Assembly: GCA_030765045.1 (NCBI GenBank)
Contig: CM060962.1
Location: 209,857,636 to 209,921,635 of the forward strand
Length of the DNA stretch: 64,000 nucleotides
Direction of reading: 5' to 3'
DNA from: Tenodera sinensis
Taxonomy: Eukaryota; Arthropoda; Insecta; Mantodea; Mantidae
Made by a program: the position numbers and the translations under genes. Shown here one piece after another: positions 32,690-50,038 of the stretch. Positions within the stretch are counted from its first letter, which is position 1. Every line of letters starts with the position of its first letter. Under the pieces are notes generated by a model. The model saw only the letters and a list, made by a program, of their open reading frames with translations. It made no database searches and was not told the origin of the DNA.

Positions 32690-33458
32690 AACTGTTTGTT
32701 GCTTTCTGGTGATGCTTCGGGGACACTTCATGATATTAATGACTACAAACATCTTTCAGAAACCCCAAATGACCTAGCTGTCGACGGGCCCTTAAACCCC
32801 CCCACTCTTTCAGAAAGAATTAAATTGTGTGAAATAAGTTCTTCTCAAGTTGGAAACTCCTTAAAATTAAGTTTATTTGGAAAAGCTGATGTTCAAACAC
32901 AAATTGATTAAGGATATAAACTATCTGTTACAGAACAATGAATTAGTCTGGAAAAACAGGCAGATATGACATATAATTATAGATTGCCAAAAATTCTGTG
33001 GTGAAAATTAAATTACTGTAAGAGGACATAATGAAAATGGGGAATCACTAAATAGAGGCATGTTCTTGTATTTAGTCTAGTGTGTTTAAACTAGGGAACA
33101 ACTTATGTGAACATTTGGAGGAATACAAAGTAAACAAACATACATCAGTAATAAATTGACAGGAGTTACTGGAGTGTATGTACCAGGTTTATAAAGAAAC
33201 CATCCAGGATGAAGTAAACAAAAGTGTTTATGTGTGTACAGGCAGATGAAACCAGTGAACGAACATCATAATTTGTAGCTGCAACAAGTGACATAAGGAA
33301 TAAAGTATAAAACACACTGGATGATGCTTCTATATGTGACATCTCCAGGAACAGAACACAAGTGTTAATAAAACAGTGTGTGTTAATGAATACTGTGATA
33401 TAATTATTCAAGCTAAAGAAAGGCTCAGAGTGCTTCAATTTAGTTAATCTTACCGAAT
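32690..33458 (+). pseudogene. ZMYM1-like hAT transposase relic, copy Y, N-terminal half
   Basis: Frames give SERIKLCEISSSQVGNSLKL, RGHNENGESLNRGMFL near 33020-33065 (usual RGHDE-SxNxGNF motif), a CVPGL-type segment, EVNKSVYV near 33205-33230 and the QADETS core near 33240-33258, which marks the first catalytic Asp of this hAT branch. Multiple stops. The reading is interrupted at 33458 by hAT-C and resumes at 35977 (DLKSKFPDTVTTLP). Confidence 0.72.
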
Positions 33459-33824
33459 GTAATGACTAGGGACCGGAATTTTAGGTTTTTAAAATCAACT
33501 TTTTAGTTATTTTTGTATCTTAAAAAAGTTTTTTTTTCAGTTTTTTAACCTCCTGAAATAGTTTTTACATTATTATTTATTCATTATTAATTTTATTATG
33601 TTATTTATTGTAACCCCACGCCTCTTCAGTACAATACTATATACATTATTTTTAAATGTTATTGAAATATGTAGTACAGAATGACAAAACATTTTGAGCA
33701 CTTCATATCAACTAAAAATAAAAATAACTAAGAAAACAGTTTCAGTTATACTTGATGTATACTTTTGTCACTTCTAATAAATCTGGAAACAAAATACAAA
33801 TTCACAAAATACACAACACAGTTT

Positions 33825-35448
33825 TCACCTGCTGTTACATTGCACAACTAAATACATTTCCAAGTTTTGCAGGGTAAAACTTTTCCTGTTATCTCTTAAA
33901 ACATTCTTGTAGTACGAAAATGTACGCTCGACACAGCAAGATGTCATAGGAGCAAACTCCATTGAAGCAACTGCTCTTGGTCCCCATGGCACCTTGTCAG
34001 TAATTTGTTTTCCTTGGAGAATTGCTGATACATTCTGCGTTGTTGAAAACCCAGGATTTCGCTGTAGAATTTTGGTGGCCTTCAATTTACAGGATGCACC
34101 CACAGGCCCTGGTATTTACTTGCTGAAAATGGAGTCGGCAACTTCAATTGCATCCTTTAATGGCAATTGTGCAGACTCCAAACGCTCAATAGCTCCAGGA
34201 AGATCAGCAAAGTTTGCCTTAATGAAGGCGAGTGAAACGGCGTTCTTGTCCTGGAGAGCTGTTTTAGCCTTCTCTATGCAGGCTGCCTCATTGACATCAA
34301 ACGAGGTTACAATGTTTTTGATGTCTTCAAAATGATCGGCATAATAGATTGCTGCCTTCAGCCATGTCCTCCACCGAGTGATGATGGGTTCGGGTGGAAG
34401 AGGAGTTCCAGGTAACATTTCCTTGAAAGTGACAATGCGGCTAGGAGCTTTTAAAAACACTTTCTTCACAGAAGAAACAATGCTGTTCACTTCTGGAAAA
34501 CTATTCCTAACCTCTTCCGCCAATCGGTGTAAGCCATGGGCTATACATGTGACATGCAGCATGTCAGGATAGAAACTCTTCAATACCTCACCAGCTTTGA
34601 GCATGTATGCCGCACTGTCACTCACAAAAAGTAGAAACTTGTCATCCTGTTTTTCTGCTGGCCACAGAATGCGAAGTGCATCTCGGACAGCACAAGCTAT
34701 GGTGCTATGGTTTGTTTTTTCAGGCATCTTGCACAGTATAAGATGAGATTTACCAGGTTCTGTGGACTCTAGTTTACCTACCATAACGTTTGCTATATAT
34801 CGTTCACAACTATCTGTGGTCTCGTCTACTGAAAGCCAGATGTAACTGTCACCAATATTGCCTCAGATATCTTCGATAGTTTTCTGGTACAGTTTTTGTA
34901 AATAACTTTTTCTCACCGTTGATTCGTCTGGTATCTTGCGACGACTGATGTCCTCAAGAAATTTCTTGAATGCAGGATTCTGTAGCGCATTCCATGGTAT
35001 GTTAGCTGAAACCAGGGCTTCACATAAACTTATATTATAATTATCCTCTGCTGAACAGTCAGGAAAACTGGAAATTAGTCGCTGGTGTGATGGAAAATTA
35101 AGTGTCTTCTTTTGTATAGTAATGTTGCTGATATGTCTCGCAGATCCTTTTTGCTGCTCAAAATGTGATTTTTGATCAGAGGGTACCTGAAAAATATGTA
35201 AATAAAATTATAGTTTATTGAAGACACTATATGCATTATGCAAAATACTATTTTTGTCAGAGGGCACCTTGAAAATATGTAAATAAAATTATAGTTTATA
35301 TGCTATATGCATTAGAACAGGTATGTTTAATCCTTACCTGCTTTTGGCAGATTTGGCAATATATTACTTTGCCATCTGTGGTGAAGTTCGGATCGTTACC
35401 TATCCACTGCCGAATCAACCAACTTTGAGAAGAGCTGACTTTAGGCAT
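33825..35448 (-). pseudogene. hAT-C transposase, two exons, two in-frame stops
   Basis: Exon 1 (35338-35448, 37 codons) starts MPKVSSSQSWLIRQW and ends CQICQKQ at a strong donor CAG|GTAAGG. Exon 2 (33825-35186) is in one frame throughout: 453 codons plus stop. The zinc finger is split by the intron (CQIC in exon 1, H...H in exon 2). Then KIPDESTVRKSYLQKLYQKT, WLSVDETTDSCERYIANVMV, LLFVSDSAAYMLKAGEVL (second Asp), LHVTCIAHGLHRLAEEV (CxxH), PIITRWRTWLKAA (RW motif) and SCCVERTFSYYKN (catalytic Glu). In-frame TGA at 34863-34865 and TAA at 34116-34118. Only these two point changes separate it from an open gene of about 490 residues. Confidence 0.9.
35187..35337 (-). other. Intron of the hAT-C transposase
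   Basis: 151 bp from GTAAGGATTAAAC to ATATTTTTCAG, phase 0. Its 3' half and the start of exon 2 are tandemly duplicated: AAAATATGTAAATAAAATTA occurs at about 35190 and again at about 35274, each beside an AG acceptor-like site. Confidence 0.85.
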
Positions 35449-35976
35449 GACACTGGCTCTCCTTTAAAACCTTCCGATAGTCGACTGAACACAACGGATA
35501 ACAGTTTAACACTGTTTTTAAACAGTCTGGCTTGAGTTTATGGCGGGTTCTTCTAACGACCCCTTTCCCCGCGACAACAATGCCCGCACTCCTTGCTTGC
35601 AACAATACGGAACTTGACCCCACACAGCTAAACACAAGTCAGTTGCCTCTTGCATTGTTGTCACTACTCCTCATATAGCTTACATAAGTGAAAAGACTTA
35701 GCAGAGATGTAATAATCAAAGTCCATTCATAATAAATATTTCGTTTTCTGATTTTAAAGGAAATGTTTTTCATTGATAGCTGATATTTTCCATTTTAAAA
35801 TAAATAGAATTGGCCTCTTTTAGGTTTCAAAGTCTCATTTAGCCATTTTTAGGTTTTATAAGATTCAAGCATTTGGCTTCGATGATCATGAAACAGATAA
35901 TTAAATTAAACTAGTGCAGTTAACTATCAAGAAATAAAATAGTTAAAAAACTAAGAATCCGGGCCCTTGTAATGAC

Positions 35977-36612
35977 TTAAAGTCCAAGTTTCCTGATACT
36001 GTCACAACTCTGCCAAGTACTTCCCTTTCATAAAGGAGAGAAAACTAAAGAATGAAGTTTGTGTGCCTTGTTCTTGTGAAGAGACTAAGAACATTAATCA
36101 TGTTAGTGAGCTGTATTTGTTTTATATTAAAAAAAATTTAGAGAACACGTATTCAGAAACAGTAAAATTTTTTAATGTAGTTCTAACTCCAATGGCAACA
36201 ATTGAATCTAGAAGGAGTTTCAGCACACTAAAATGGGTTAAAAGTGGGTTAAGAAATACAGTAGGACAAGAAAGATTCAATGCCTTAGCAACACTTTCAA
36301 TAGAGAAAGAACATGTTGCTAACATAGAGATGTTGTTGTAGTGTTTAACGCCCGCTCTTGCTACTACGGCACTGCAGGCGGTGACACTGATGATACATGG
36401 AATGAAGATGGAGCACCGGTGGAATGAGATGGCGGGGGAAACCGGAGCACCCGGAGAAAACCCGCCCTGATGCCACTTCGTCCACCACGAATACCACATG
36501 CGGGTCCCTGGGATCGAACCTGGGCCGCCTAGGTGGTAGGCGAGCACGCTAACCGCTCGACCACGGTGCCACCTAACATAGAGAGCTTTAATAAAAAGTG
36601 ATGATAATGTTT
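35977..36612 (+). pseudogene. ZMYM1-like hAT transposase relic, copy Y, C-terminal half
   Basis: Resumes after hAT-C with LKSKFPDTVTTLP. The frame 36063-36341 then holds the hAT dimerisation domain: ESRRSFSTLKWVKSGLRNTV (usual ERSFS-LKRIK-YLRNTM, catalytic Glu present) and RFNALATLSIEKEHVANIE. A SINE splits it at NIE, and it ends SFNKK with a TGA at about 36600. The 3' UTR matches 31077-31190. Confidence 0.82.
36319..36584 (-). mobile_element. tRNA-derived SINE (family S1) with 12-bp TSD
   Basis: Body 36331-36572, minus strand. Flanked by CTAACATAGAGA at 36319-36330 and 36573-36584, identical. Slightly more diverged than the copies at 5995 and 16552. Inserted 20 bp before the stop of the ZMYM1-like hAT. 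Confidence 0.93.
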
Positions 36613-36659
36613 GCTGAGCAGAAGCATAGGAAAGCACAGTTCCTGTTTAAATAAGCATT

Positions 36660-43276
<6,617 letters not shown>

Positions 43277-44121
43277 CATTCAAAATAGATTGACATTTTT
43301 ACATCTGGGACTGAAAAGTAATAAAAACATCTATCTTTAAGGGGCATGTAAGTGCGTAAGTGGTGTACTTTCCAGTTTGAGAATGCTAACCCAAGAGCAA
43401 CGGCAGGTTTAATAGTAACTATAATTCAGTCTAATCATCAGAAGGTTGCAACCATTTTAATCAACTTTAATAACTACGTCAAGTAGTTTTCTATTTACGC
43501 GTGAGATGTACTGTTCCCCTTCGCAGATCCAACTTGTATCTGTGATATGTATCCTTGTAGGCAATTCTGAAGGAAAAAAAATTCGTAAGGTGTACGCACT
43601 CCAAGAAAGGTTTTATTCGTGAATGCGACCAACTTGCAAGTAAACAGGTGTCAATTGATAAAGCTTCTAGTGTTGATATGTATTACGTCATGTTTGGGTT
43701 GCTGCATGTAGCTGTTGCACAGTTGAGCCCTGAGGGGTCTGTGACCTTGACACCACTGCACTAGACTACTGCTTTAAAACTGCCCTACGTCATCCTTCTC
43801 TATCACACAGTCAGGGCTCTATGAGCTGTCATTATGGCTCGCCCGCTCTTACCGAGCATGCGCGCTCAAAGAGCGCTGTTTGTGCACCCATGGTTTAGCA
43901 TCATCGTGTCAATAGTTTATATTCCAGTTCTGTGTAATTACAAGTAGATGTACATCCATGGACAAAAAAATGAGTCATCTCCAGATTCTAAGTGTCGATC
44001 GTAGAGCTTCGTGTATCTTTGTAAAAGCTCTGTTCACAATGCGCATAAAAGAACTATAATGGTCTGTAACTGACAGCGCAATGGTTAACATATAAGTACT
44101 GGAAACCAAATACTGAATAAC
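43277..44121. other. No gene recognised
   Basis: Unassigned sequence right of the array. A moderately GC-rich patch (43725-43905) includes GCATGCGCGCTCAAAGAGCG. No coding or RNA feature supported. Confidence 0.5.
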
Positions 44122-44196
44122 GTTAACGTGGCTGAGAGATTAAGAAGGCATTGCTTCCACTCATAAGTTCCTAGGTTCAAATCCCACATCACTTGT
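44122..44196 (+). repeat. tRNA-like segment (pol III-type boxes)
   Basis: TGGCTGAGAGATTAAGAAG resembles box A of Ser/Leu tRNAs, and GGTTCAAATCC is a perfect box B. CTCATAA sits at the anticodon position. The acceptor stems do not pair well, and no CCA-proximal structure is convincing, so it is more likely a tRNA-derived repeat or tRNA pseudogene. Confidence 0.5.
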
Positions 44197-44422
44197 CATT
44201 TTGTTATGTTTGTTAATTTTATGACTCGATATGTAGAACATAATATTGCATTAATGTAACTTAATATAACACTAATATAACTTTGAAGTTATGGGTTTAT
44301 CTATGCACACAAAAACATAATTATTCTATTAACACTTGTGTTTAATAAAACTATATGTAAATAAACTTCTAACGCAAGATCATCTTCTGAAACAAAAACA
44401 CAAAACGTAAACATAATTAATA

Positions 44423-45413
44423 TCAGGTGTATGAACCCTCAGCACATATAACCGCCCTCAACCTTCGGGGCATAGACAAAATTAAATGCCTGCAATAATA
44501 TGGACGAGAAGCTACAATGTCCCAGGCTTCTTGAATTTGTACCCTGAGACCATATTTTGTCCTTTGCCCAGCTACAGGGAAGTTGGAGCACAGCTCCCTT
44601 TTCACCTCAGCCCACGCACTCTCAATTGGGTTCCAATCCAGTGAACAGGGAGGCCCGTCTACCACTCTGATATCCTGCCTCTCTGGGAACCAATTTGAAA
44701 CCTTCCAAAATGTGTGGACAGGATGATTATCCTGTATGAATTCAATAATTCCATCTAGATATCCCATCCTCGCAGAGGGAACCGAAATATTCTCAAACAT
44801 TACTGTGTACTGCGCACTGTTCAGCATATTATGAAACTTCCACAGCACTCCTAGACCGTTCCTGATATCCAGCCCCAACACAATACAGATACACGACCAT
44901 GATGAAATTGTGAAGCCACTTATTTTGCATCGTATAGGGACTCCTTTGTATGACAGACAATCACCTTTTCCTTACGTGAGGAAGAAAATGAATATGAGAA
45001 TATCACGTTATTCCAGTTGCAGTTGGCGTTTTCCTCTGCAAGCGCAAGGCAAAATAATCTGTGATCATCTGTCTGATGCTTTTTTAGCTGCCATTTGCAC
45101 AAGAAGTCCTGCGTCATTTACACATTGCAGAGTTGTTCGAGTTGATCCAGGGAAATCTGAATTTGCCTTCATTTCAGAAGCAGTTTGGAAAGGGTTCCTT
45201 TCTGCTTCTACAATTAAAGCTGCATCCATTTCTGTAGTTGACACAAGCAGAAAAACCTCCTACTTGACTACTGCAAGGGGCGGCTTCCTTGTGCCTGTGT
45301 CTTTGTGTGCACGTTCTGCCATTATGAAGTGCGGTATGAGAGAACTGTGCCTGCCTGATGCATTTGCGCACCATGTGCTTTCATGTGCAGCACATTGCTA
45401 TTCAGTAGAATAA
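44423..45413 (-). pseudogene. Tc1-type transposase relic
   Basis: The C-terminal 152 codons (44423-44881) are open: NSAQYTVMFENISVPSARM, IIEFIQDNHPVHTFWKVSNW with the second catalytic Asp in QDN, and DGPPCSLDWNPIESAWAEVK with the third acidic residue of the DDE triad. Upstream, after a frameshift near 44860, is GRVSVLCWGWISG and then NWNNVIFSYSFSSSRK, where the usual FSDE has lost its catalytic Asp. Farther upstream (45120-45410) a helix-turn-helix region is only faintly readable. Tc1/mariner elements cut and paste at TA; no TIR pair was found. Nonfunctional. Confidence 0.85.
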
Positions 45414-45950
45414 ACCATTAAAGAAGCATCATAATAACTATCATAACTTCACCAAATGTGGTGTATGAAATAAGTATATTTAAAATAACTAGCTGCTATG
45501 TGTTGTTTCAACATCCTTAAGAGAAGGAAAAAAATTTTGCTACATGCAAGAAGGGAACCTGCAACCCTCACCACTGGAGTAGCCTATGCTTTGCCACAGT
45601 GCTACAGTGAACACACGTGGAAGGTGGCAGGTTTAAGTGTTCCAAACATTAGTCCCCACCTTCCTTATGGATTACTTTTTGCAAAATTTGAACATTTTGA
45701 CTTAACACAAATGGTATTTATGAGACGGATTCACTTGGTGTGTGTTGTGCCCCTCCTAGGATGAATGCAATGATAAAATAGCAGAGCTCCAATTGGTTGC
45801 CAACCTGGTAGCACTCAAGGAAAACATCAGCCCATTTGAAAGTCACTGTAATCATGTTGCTTTAAACATTACTTCACAAGCACACTATAATTCTCTATTT
45901 TAAATTATTTCTGGTATTCACATCATTTCTGGTATGTTAATTGTTCTTTT
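45414..45950. other. No gene recognised
   Basis: An 88-codon plus-strand frame at 45498-45764 has no recognised motif. A weak tRNA-like patch on the minus strand (45540-45620) is not convincing. Confidence 0.4.
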
Positions 45951-46010
45951 TACTTTCTCCAAGGTAAGTAGAAGGAAGTGTTGTATTCCACCCAAAAATT
46001 CAATGTCGAG

Positions 46011-46048
<38 letters not shown>

Positions 46049-46740
46049 GTCAGTCCGTCCGTCAGTCCGTCCGTCCGTCCGTCAGTCCCTCCGTCAGTCC
46101 GTCCATCGGTTCGTCCGTCCATCAGTTCGTCCGTCCGTCAGTCATCAGTCCGTCCGTCCGTCCGTCCGCTAGCCAGCCAGCCAGCCGGCCAGCCAGAGAT
46201 GGACAAAATCTTACTATACAAAAATGTTGTTTGCTAATGCTGGATTTCTGACAATGAAGAGATGGGGCGCTAGAATTGGAGAGAATTAGCAGCAAAAGTA
46301 ACCGCTTTTTAGAAAGCACCATATTTTCATGTTTTGGCAGTCACATAGCTCTCTCACAACCCCCAGAATGTCTGGAGGGTAGATCTCGTTAAAACACAAC
46401 TTATGTCCAGATAAATTTTTTTGTAGAGTGAACAATTTCGGAGATATTCCTTGTTATTTGTGTCAGTTTTGGAAAACAACACTTTCGTGAAATGAAACAT
46501 CGTTGTTCATTTTTTTATATGTTAAGCATGCAAAGAGAATGGGATCTCAAAGCTTTAAAAGATTTGACTGTTGCTTAAAGCCTACTGTATTCCCTTATTC
46601 CACTTGCACCTACAAGGAAATAAACAATAAGATAATTTTTCAAATGTTTATCTCAACTAACACGAAGAAGATATTGGAATAAGAGTTTGTAAGAATCATT
46701 AGTACAAGAGTAGAGAAAGTCATGTGAGTGCACAGCATAT
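45951..46740 (-). mobile_element. HINE-like repeat, copy f
   Basis: Begins TACTTTCTCCAAGGTAAGTA (degraded hairpin) and GTATTCCACCCAAAAATTCA, ends GTCATGTGAGTGCACAGCAT. The segment after the microsatellite lacks part of the consensus (the AAGTTGG...CCTTTACATGG block), so it is internally deleted. Confidence 0.85.
46015..46192 (+). repeat. (TG)15 followed by GTCC/GTCAGTCC tandem array
   Basis: TG run 46015-46044, then GTCC and GTCA units to about 46172, then CCAGCCAGCC-type units to 46192. It lies at the microsatellite position of HINE-like copy f. Long apparent Pro/Ser/Val frames here are artefacts of the repeat. Confidence 0.95.
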
Positions 46741-47144
46741 TTGTTTTCTATGGTATTCATGTGGGCAGGAAATGCCAGATGTCCCATTTTCCTTAGGTTA
46801 TTACTGTTTTTCTCGGCAATATCCAGTTGTTTATTAATTGCAGGAGAGTTCAGATTTCATTGTTCAGCTGGTACTAGAAAGAAGGGCCAAGTTGTAGGCG
46901 TTCATAAGCATTACCTGTACAAAACTTGAGAGGCTATATAAAAACCAAAAAGTGAACATTTTTTCCTTCAGATATGTGTTTACACTTTTTAATGTTCCAT
47001 TTGTATGCTACCTTTAACATCTAAGGTGGTTTCGGCAGCTTTTTTCACTATTGAGCATTTACAAATTGTTTCAAAATTGTTTTTTGATTTACTTAATTTT
47101 TAAATTCATATTTTGGTTTTATACTACTTCAAAGTAGTACTACT
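46741..47144. other. No gene recognised
   Basis: AT-rich sequence between two HINE-like copies. Nothing supportable. Confidence 0.5.
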
Positions 47145-47822
47145 ATGCAAAGAGAGTGGCTTTGAAATACCAATCTCTTTGAATAGTCAAGAGATAAAAA
47201 ACCAATTAACAAATTCCTATTTGAGAAAAGTATAAGTATTTGAAAATTCAAACCAATAATAAGGATTATCTTGGAAATGGTTAGCTCTACAAAAAACAAT
47301 TTATGCAATAAAGTGTGTATTTTAATATCTACATTTTTTTTAGTGCAGTAAGATATCGCCTATCTCTTATTATTTGCCAGTAATAGAAAACTCATTCATA
47401 ATGAACTGTACTGTAGGGACTATTTCACAAAGTTCAAGATATATATTTCATTTGACATGAAAAAATAGGTGAAACATATGGTATTTTAATCAAAATCATT
47501 AGAGATGTTTTTGAGAAAATAAAAAATTTTGAAAATTTGTCCATGTAAACAGTAGTTTGGGGTGGAGGGATTTTCTTGGAGATGTTGGTGATGGATTCTT
47601 CGAAGGTGCTGTACTTAAATACCAAGTTTGATGTTAACCAACTTTTGTTTTTGAGTTACGCTGTTCTCTCTCATGCATGCAGACCTTGTTCTAAAAATGC
47701 TTTTATTGGATACAGGGAGTCTCAAAAATTGTATTTTGGCTAAAATCTCAATATCAAATTTTTTGGTGGAATACAATATTTCCTCTACTTACTAGAAATA
47801 TGAGTATTTAGTAGAGAAAGTA
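47145..47822 (+). mobile_element. HINE-like repeat, copy g (5'-truncated, old)
   Basis: Weak match from about 47145, clear from 47330 (CAGTAAGATATCGCCTATCT) through GGTGGAATACAATATTTCCT to the hairpin CTACTTACTAGAA...AGTAGAGAAAGTA. The microsatellite is reduced to CTCTCTCATGCATG. About 20% diverged by eye. Confidence 0.75.
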
Positions 47823-48519
47823 AACACTAAAATCTGCAGTGTCCACACACATGCCCATCTACTCAACTCTTGTAAAACTATTCATAAAAATACTTCATTT
47901 ACTTCATGTGATGCTGTTGAAGCTGGGTCATGTCTCAGGGCGCATGACTGCAGAGGAATTAATTGACGTATACTTTTTCCTTTATTATTGCTCCTATTGC
48001 CTCGAGTTAGCCACAGTCGTGGCTTAAAGATTCTTTGCTATTCTCAGTATCAGAAACACGACTGTTTAGTTTTAAATAACACTTTAAATTGTATAAACCA
48101 TTTAAATTATTTTATTTTGTAATACTTTTAGTTTGAAAATAATGATTTAACTCACTACGCAGGCTTTGGCGGCCACAGCCAGAAGACCTAGTTAACACTG
48201 ATTTATGTATCACTGCTCTATGCTTTTGCTTTTCCACAAACTTTAGCCAGTTATATCCTCTTACTTCACAAATTCAAGATTCCAAATGTTGGTCTACTCG
48301 GAAAAAATATTCGTTGTTATTTTGCAACTATGGGAAACAAGTGAAGCACGATCTCTTGTTGCTTCTGTTTCATTGCGTTTTATTGTAGATGTTTTAGAGG
48401 GCTTACACAAAAACAATTTCAAGTGCCCCTCATTGTTATCCAAGTATTGTATTTTTACACGCTTTATATTAGCTTCAATCGTATGTATGCACTCGTATAT
48501 ATGTATGTAATGGAGTCTT
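47823..48519. other. No gene recognised
   Basis: No motif, repeat match or RNA gene identified. Confidence 0.5.
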
Positions 48520-49145
48520 TCTATGTAATTTTCACCCACTTAGAGTCGTCTGATTGACTTGAAAATTTGCACACATATCAAGGACTGATGACAGTGCAAT
48601 AATATCATGACTTTGTCCTAATGTCCTTACAAGGATCATTAGGATAAAAAAGTGACTTGGCCAAATTTAACAATGTAAAGTAACTTTCACCAACTTGAGA
48701 CGTCTGACTGACTTGAAAATTTGCACACATCATGGAACGATGACAATACAATATCTTGGCTTTGTCCTAATGTCCTGATCAGCAATATCAGGATAAAAAT
48801 GTGACTTGGCCAAATTTAACACTGTAACATAAGTTCCACCAACTTGAGATGTCTGATTCACTTGAACATTTGCACATATGTCAAGGATTGATAACAATGC
48901 CATAATATCTTGAACTTGTCCTAATGTGCTGACTAGAATCTTCAGGATAAAAATGACTCAGCTAAATTTATAAATGCAAAAGAATCTTTCTACATAATTT
49001 TCACCAACTTAGAGTCATCTGATTAACTTAAAAATGTGCACATGTTTCAAGAATTGATGACAATACCATAATATCTTGAATTTGTCCCAATATCCTGACC
49101 AGGATCATCAGGATAAAGAATGACTAAGCTAACCTTATAGAAAAT
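48520..49145. repeat. Four tandem copies of a ~155-bp repeat
   Basis: Each unit begins near TTTCACC(A)ACTTAGAGTC and contains CTGATTGACTTGAAAATTTG, GTCCTAATGTCCT and AGGATAAAAA-TGACT. Unit starts are about 48525, 48682, 48832 and 49003. Units differ by roughly 15%, so the array is not recent. Non-coding. Confidence 0.9.
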
Positions 49146-49224
49146 GGTACAGTTATGACATCTTAGATGTCGCTAAGGCACATTTCTACATGTACCCTGA
49201 AAATTGATTTAATTAAATAAATAC

Positions 49225-49505
49225 ATATTTATATATTGGATGACGTAGATATCCAGAGGGAGGACTTGAAAGGAACATGAGAACCCAGGGGAAATATCGC
49301 GGACTGGAGTTCATACAGGGCCAAGATACCCACAACAGCTGGTAGTTTAGAAATCGACCCAGCTTACACTGGACAAAGGAATTAAATTGCTTGAAAATGT
49401 TGAAAGATGGTGATGCCTGGAGAGAGGACCTGAGAGGGACACAAAAGTTCAGGGGAAGGATTGATGATCAAAGTTTATCCAGGGACAGTAAGTCCACAAC
49501 AGCTG
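49225..49505. repeat. Two diverged tandem ~150-bp units
   Basis: GAGGACTTGAAAGGAACA...CACAACAGCTGGTAGT and GAGGACCTGAGAGGGACAC...CACAACAGCTGATAGT are direct repeats. It could derive from a degraded LINE or satellite; no coding sense established. Confidence 0.65.
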
Positions 49506-50038
49506 ATAGTGTAGTTAAAGCAGTAATTGTATTCTAATACTGTTCCAAAAAAAGTGACTTGAAAATTTAAAAAAAAATATTTGAAAGAAGTTTCGAATAC
49601 AGAAATCTTTAAAAGATTTCAAATTAAAGATTTTGAAAAAGATTGAATAAACAAATTTGAGACTAAAAAGTTCAAAATAAATTATAGTTTTAAAAAAACT
49701 AAAATACACACTTTTATAACAAACTGAACTAAAAATTAGAAAATAATTTTTAAGTATGAAGAATTTGTTCTATAAAGTCAAGTAGTTCATTATATTTCAA
49801 AATTTTGTAATAAGTTTAAATTAAAAACTAATTTATATTAACAAAATAATACATTTTATTGTAAAAACCATGGGGTGCCTGATATCAAATGTTATAAATC
49901 ATTCATTGTTAGCTGCTTGTAGAAGTAAAGATATAAAAATATCTAAAAGGCACTTCATGCTGTTTCACAATAAAATTTATTATTTTTTTCATATAAATTA
50001 GTTTTTAATTTAAACTAATTTAAATTTAATTTTAATTT

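Larger units (their letters stand above)
33459..35976 (-). mobile_element. hAT-C: complete hAT transposon with perfect 8-bp TSD
   Basis: Element 33467-35968 (2502 bp) between identical GTAATGAC copies at 33459-33466 and 35969-35976. Ends TAGGGACCGGAATTTTAG and, inward from the right, AAGGGCCCGGATTCTTAG match at 13 or more of 18 positions. The two-exon transposase gene is on the minus strand. It disrupts ZMYM1-like hAT copy Y. It is the youngest hAT here, judging by the perfect TSD and the single long reading frame with only two stops. Confidence 0.92.

Noticed and set aside
44122..44196. Functional tRNA gene
   Set aside because: Boxes A and B are present, but the acceptor stem does not pair and the anticodon arm is poor. 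Kept only as a tRNA-like repeat.
44910..45413. 167-codon plus-strand open frame
   Set aside because: It lies antisense to the Tc1 transposase relic, whose motifs (VIFSYS, CWGWISG) read on the minus strand. The plus frame has no domain.
46013..46251. Pro/Ser/Val-rich frames on the plus strand
   Set aside because: Pure translation of the TG and GTCC microsatellite in a HINE-like copy.
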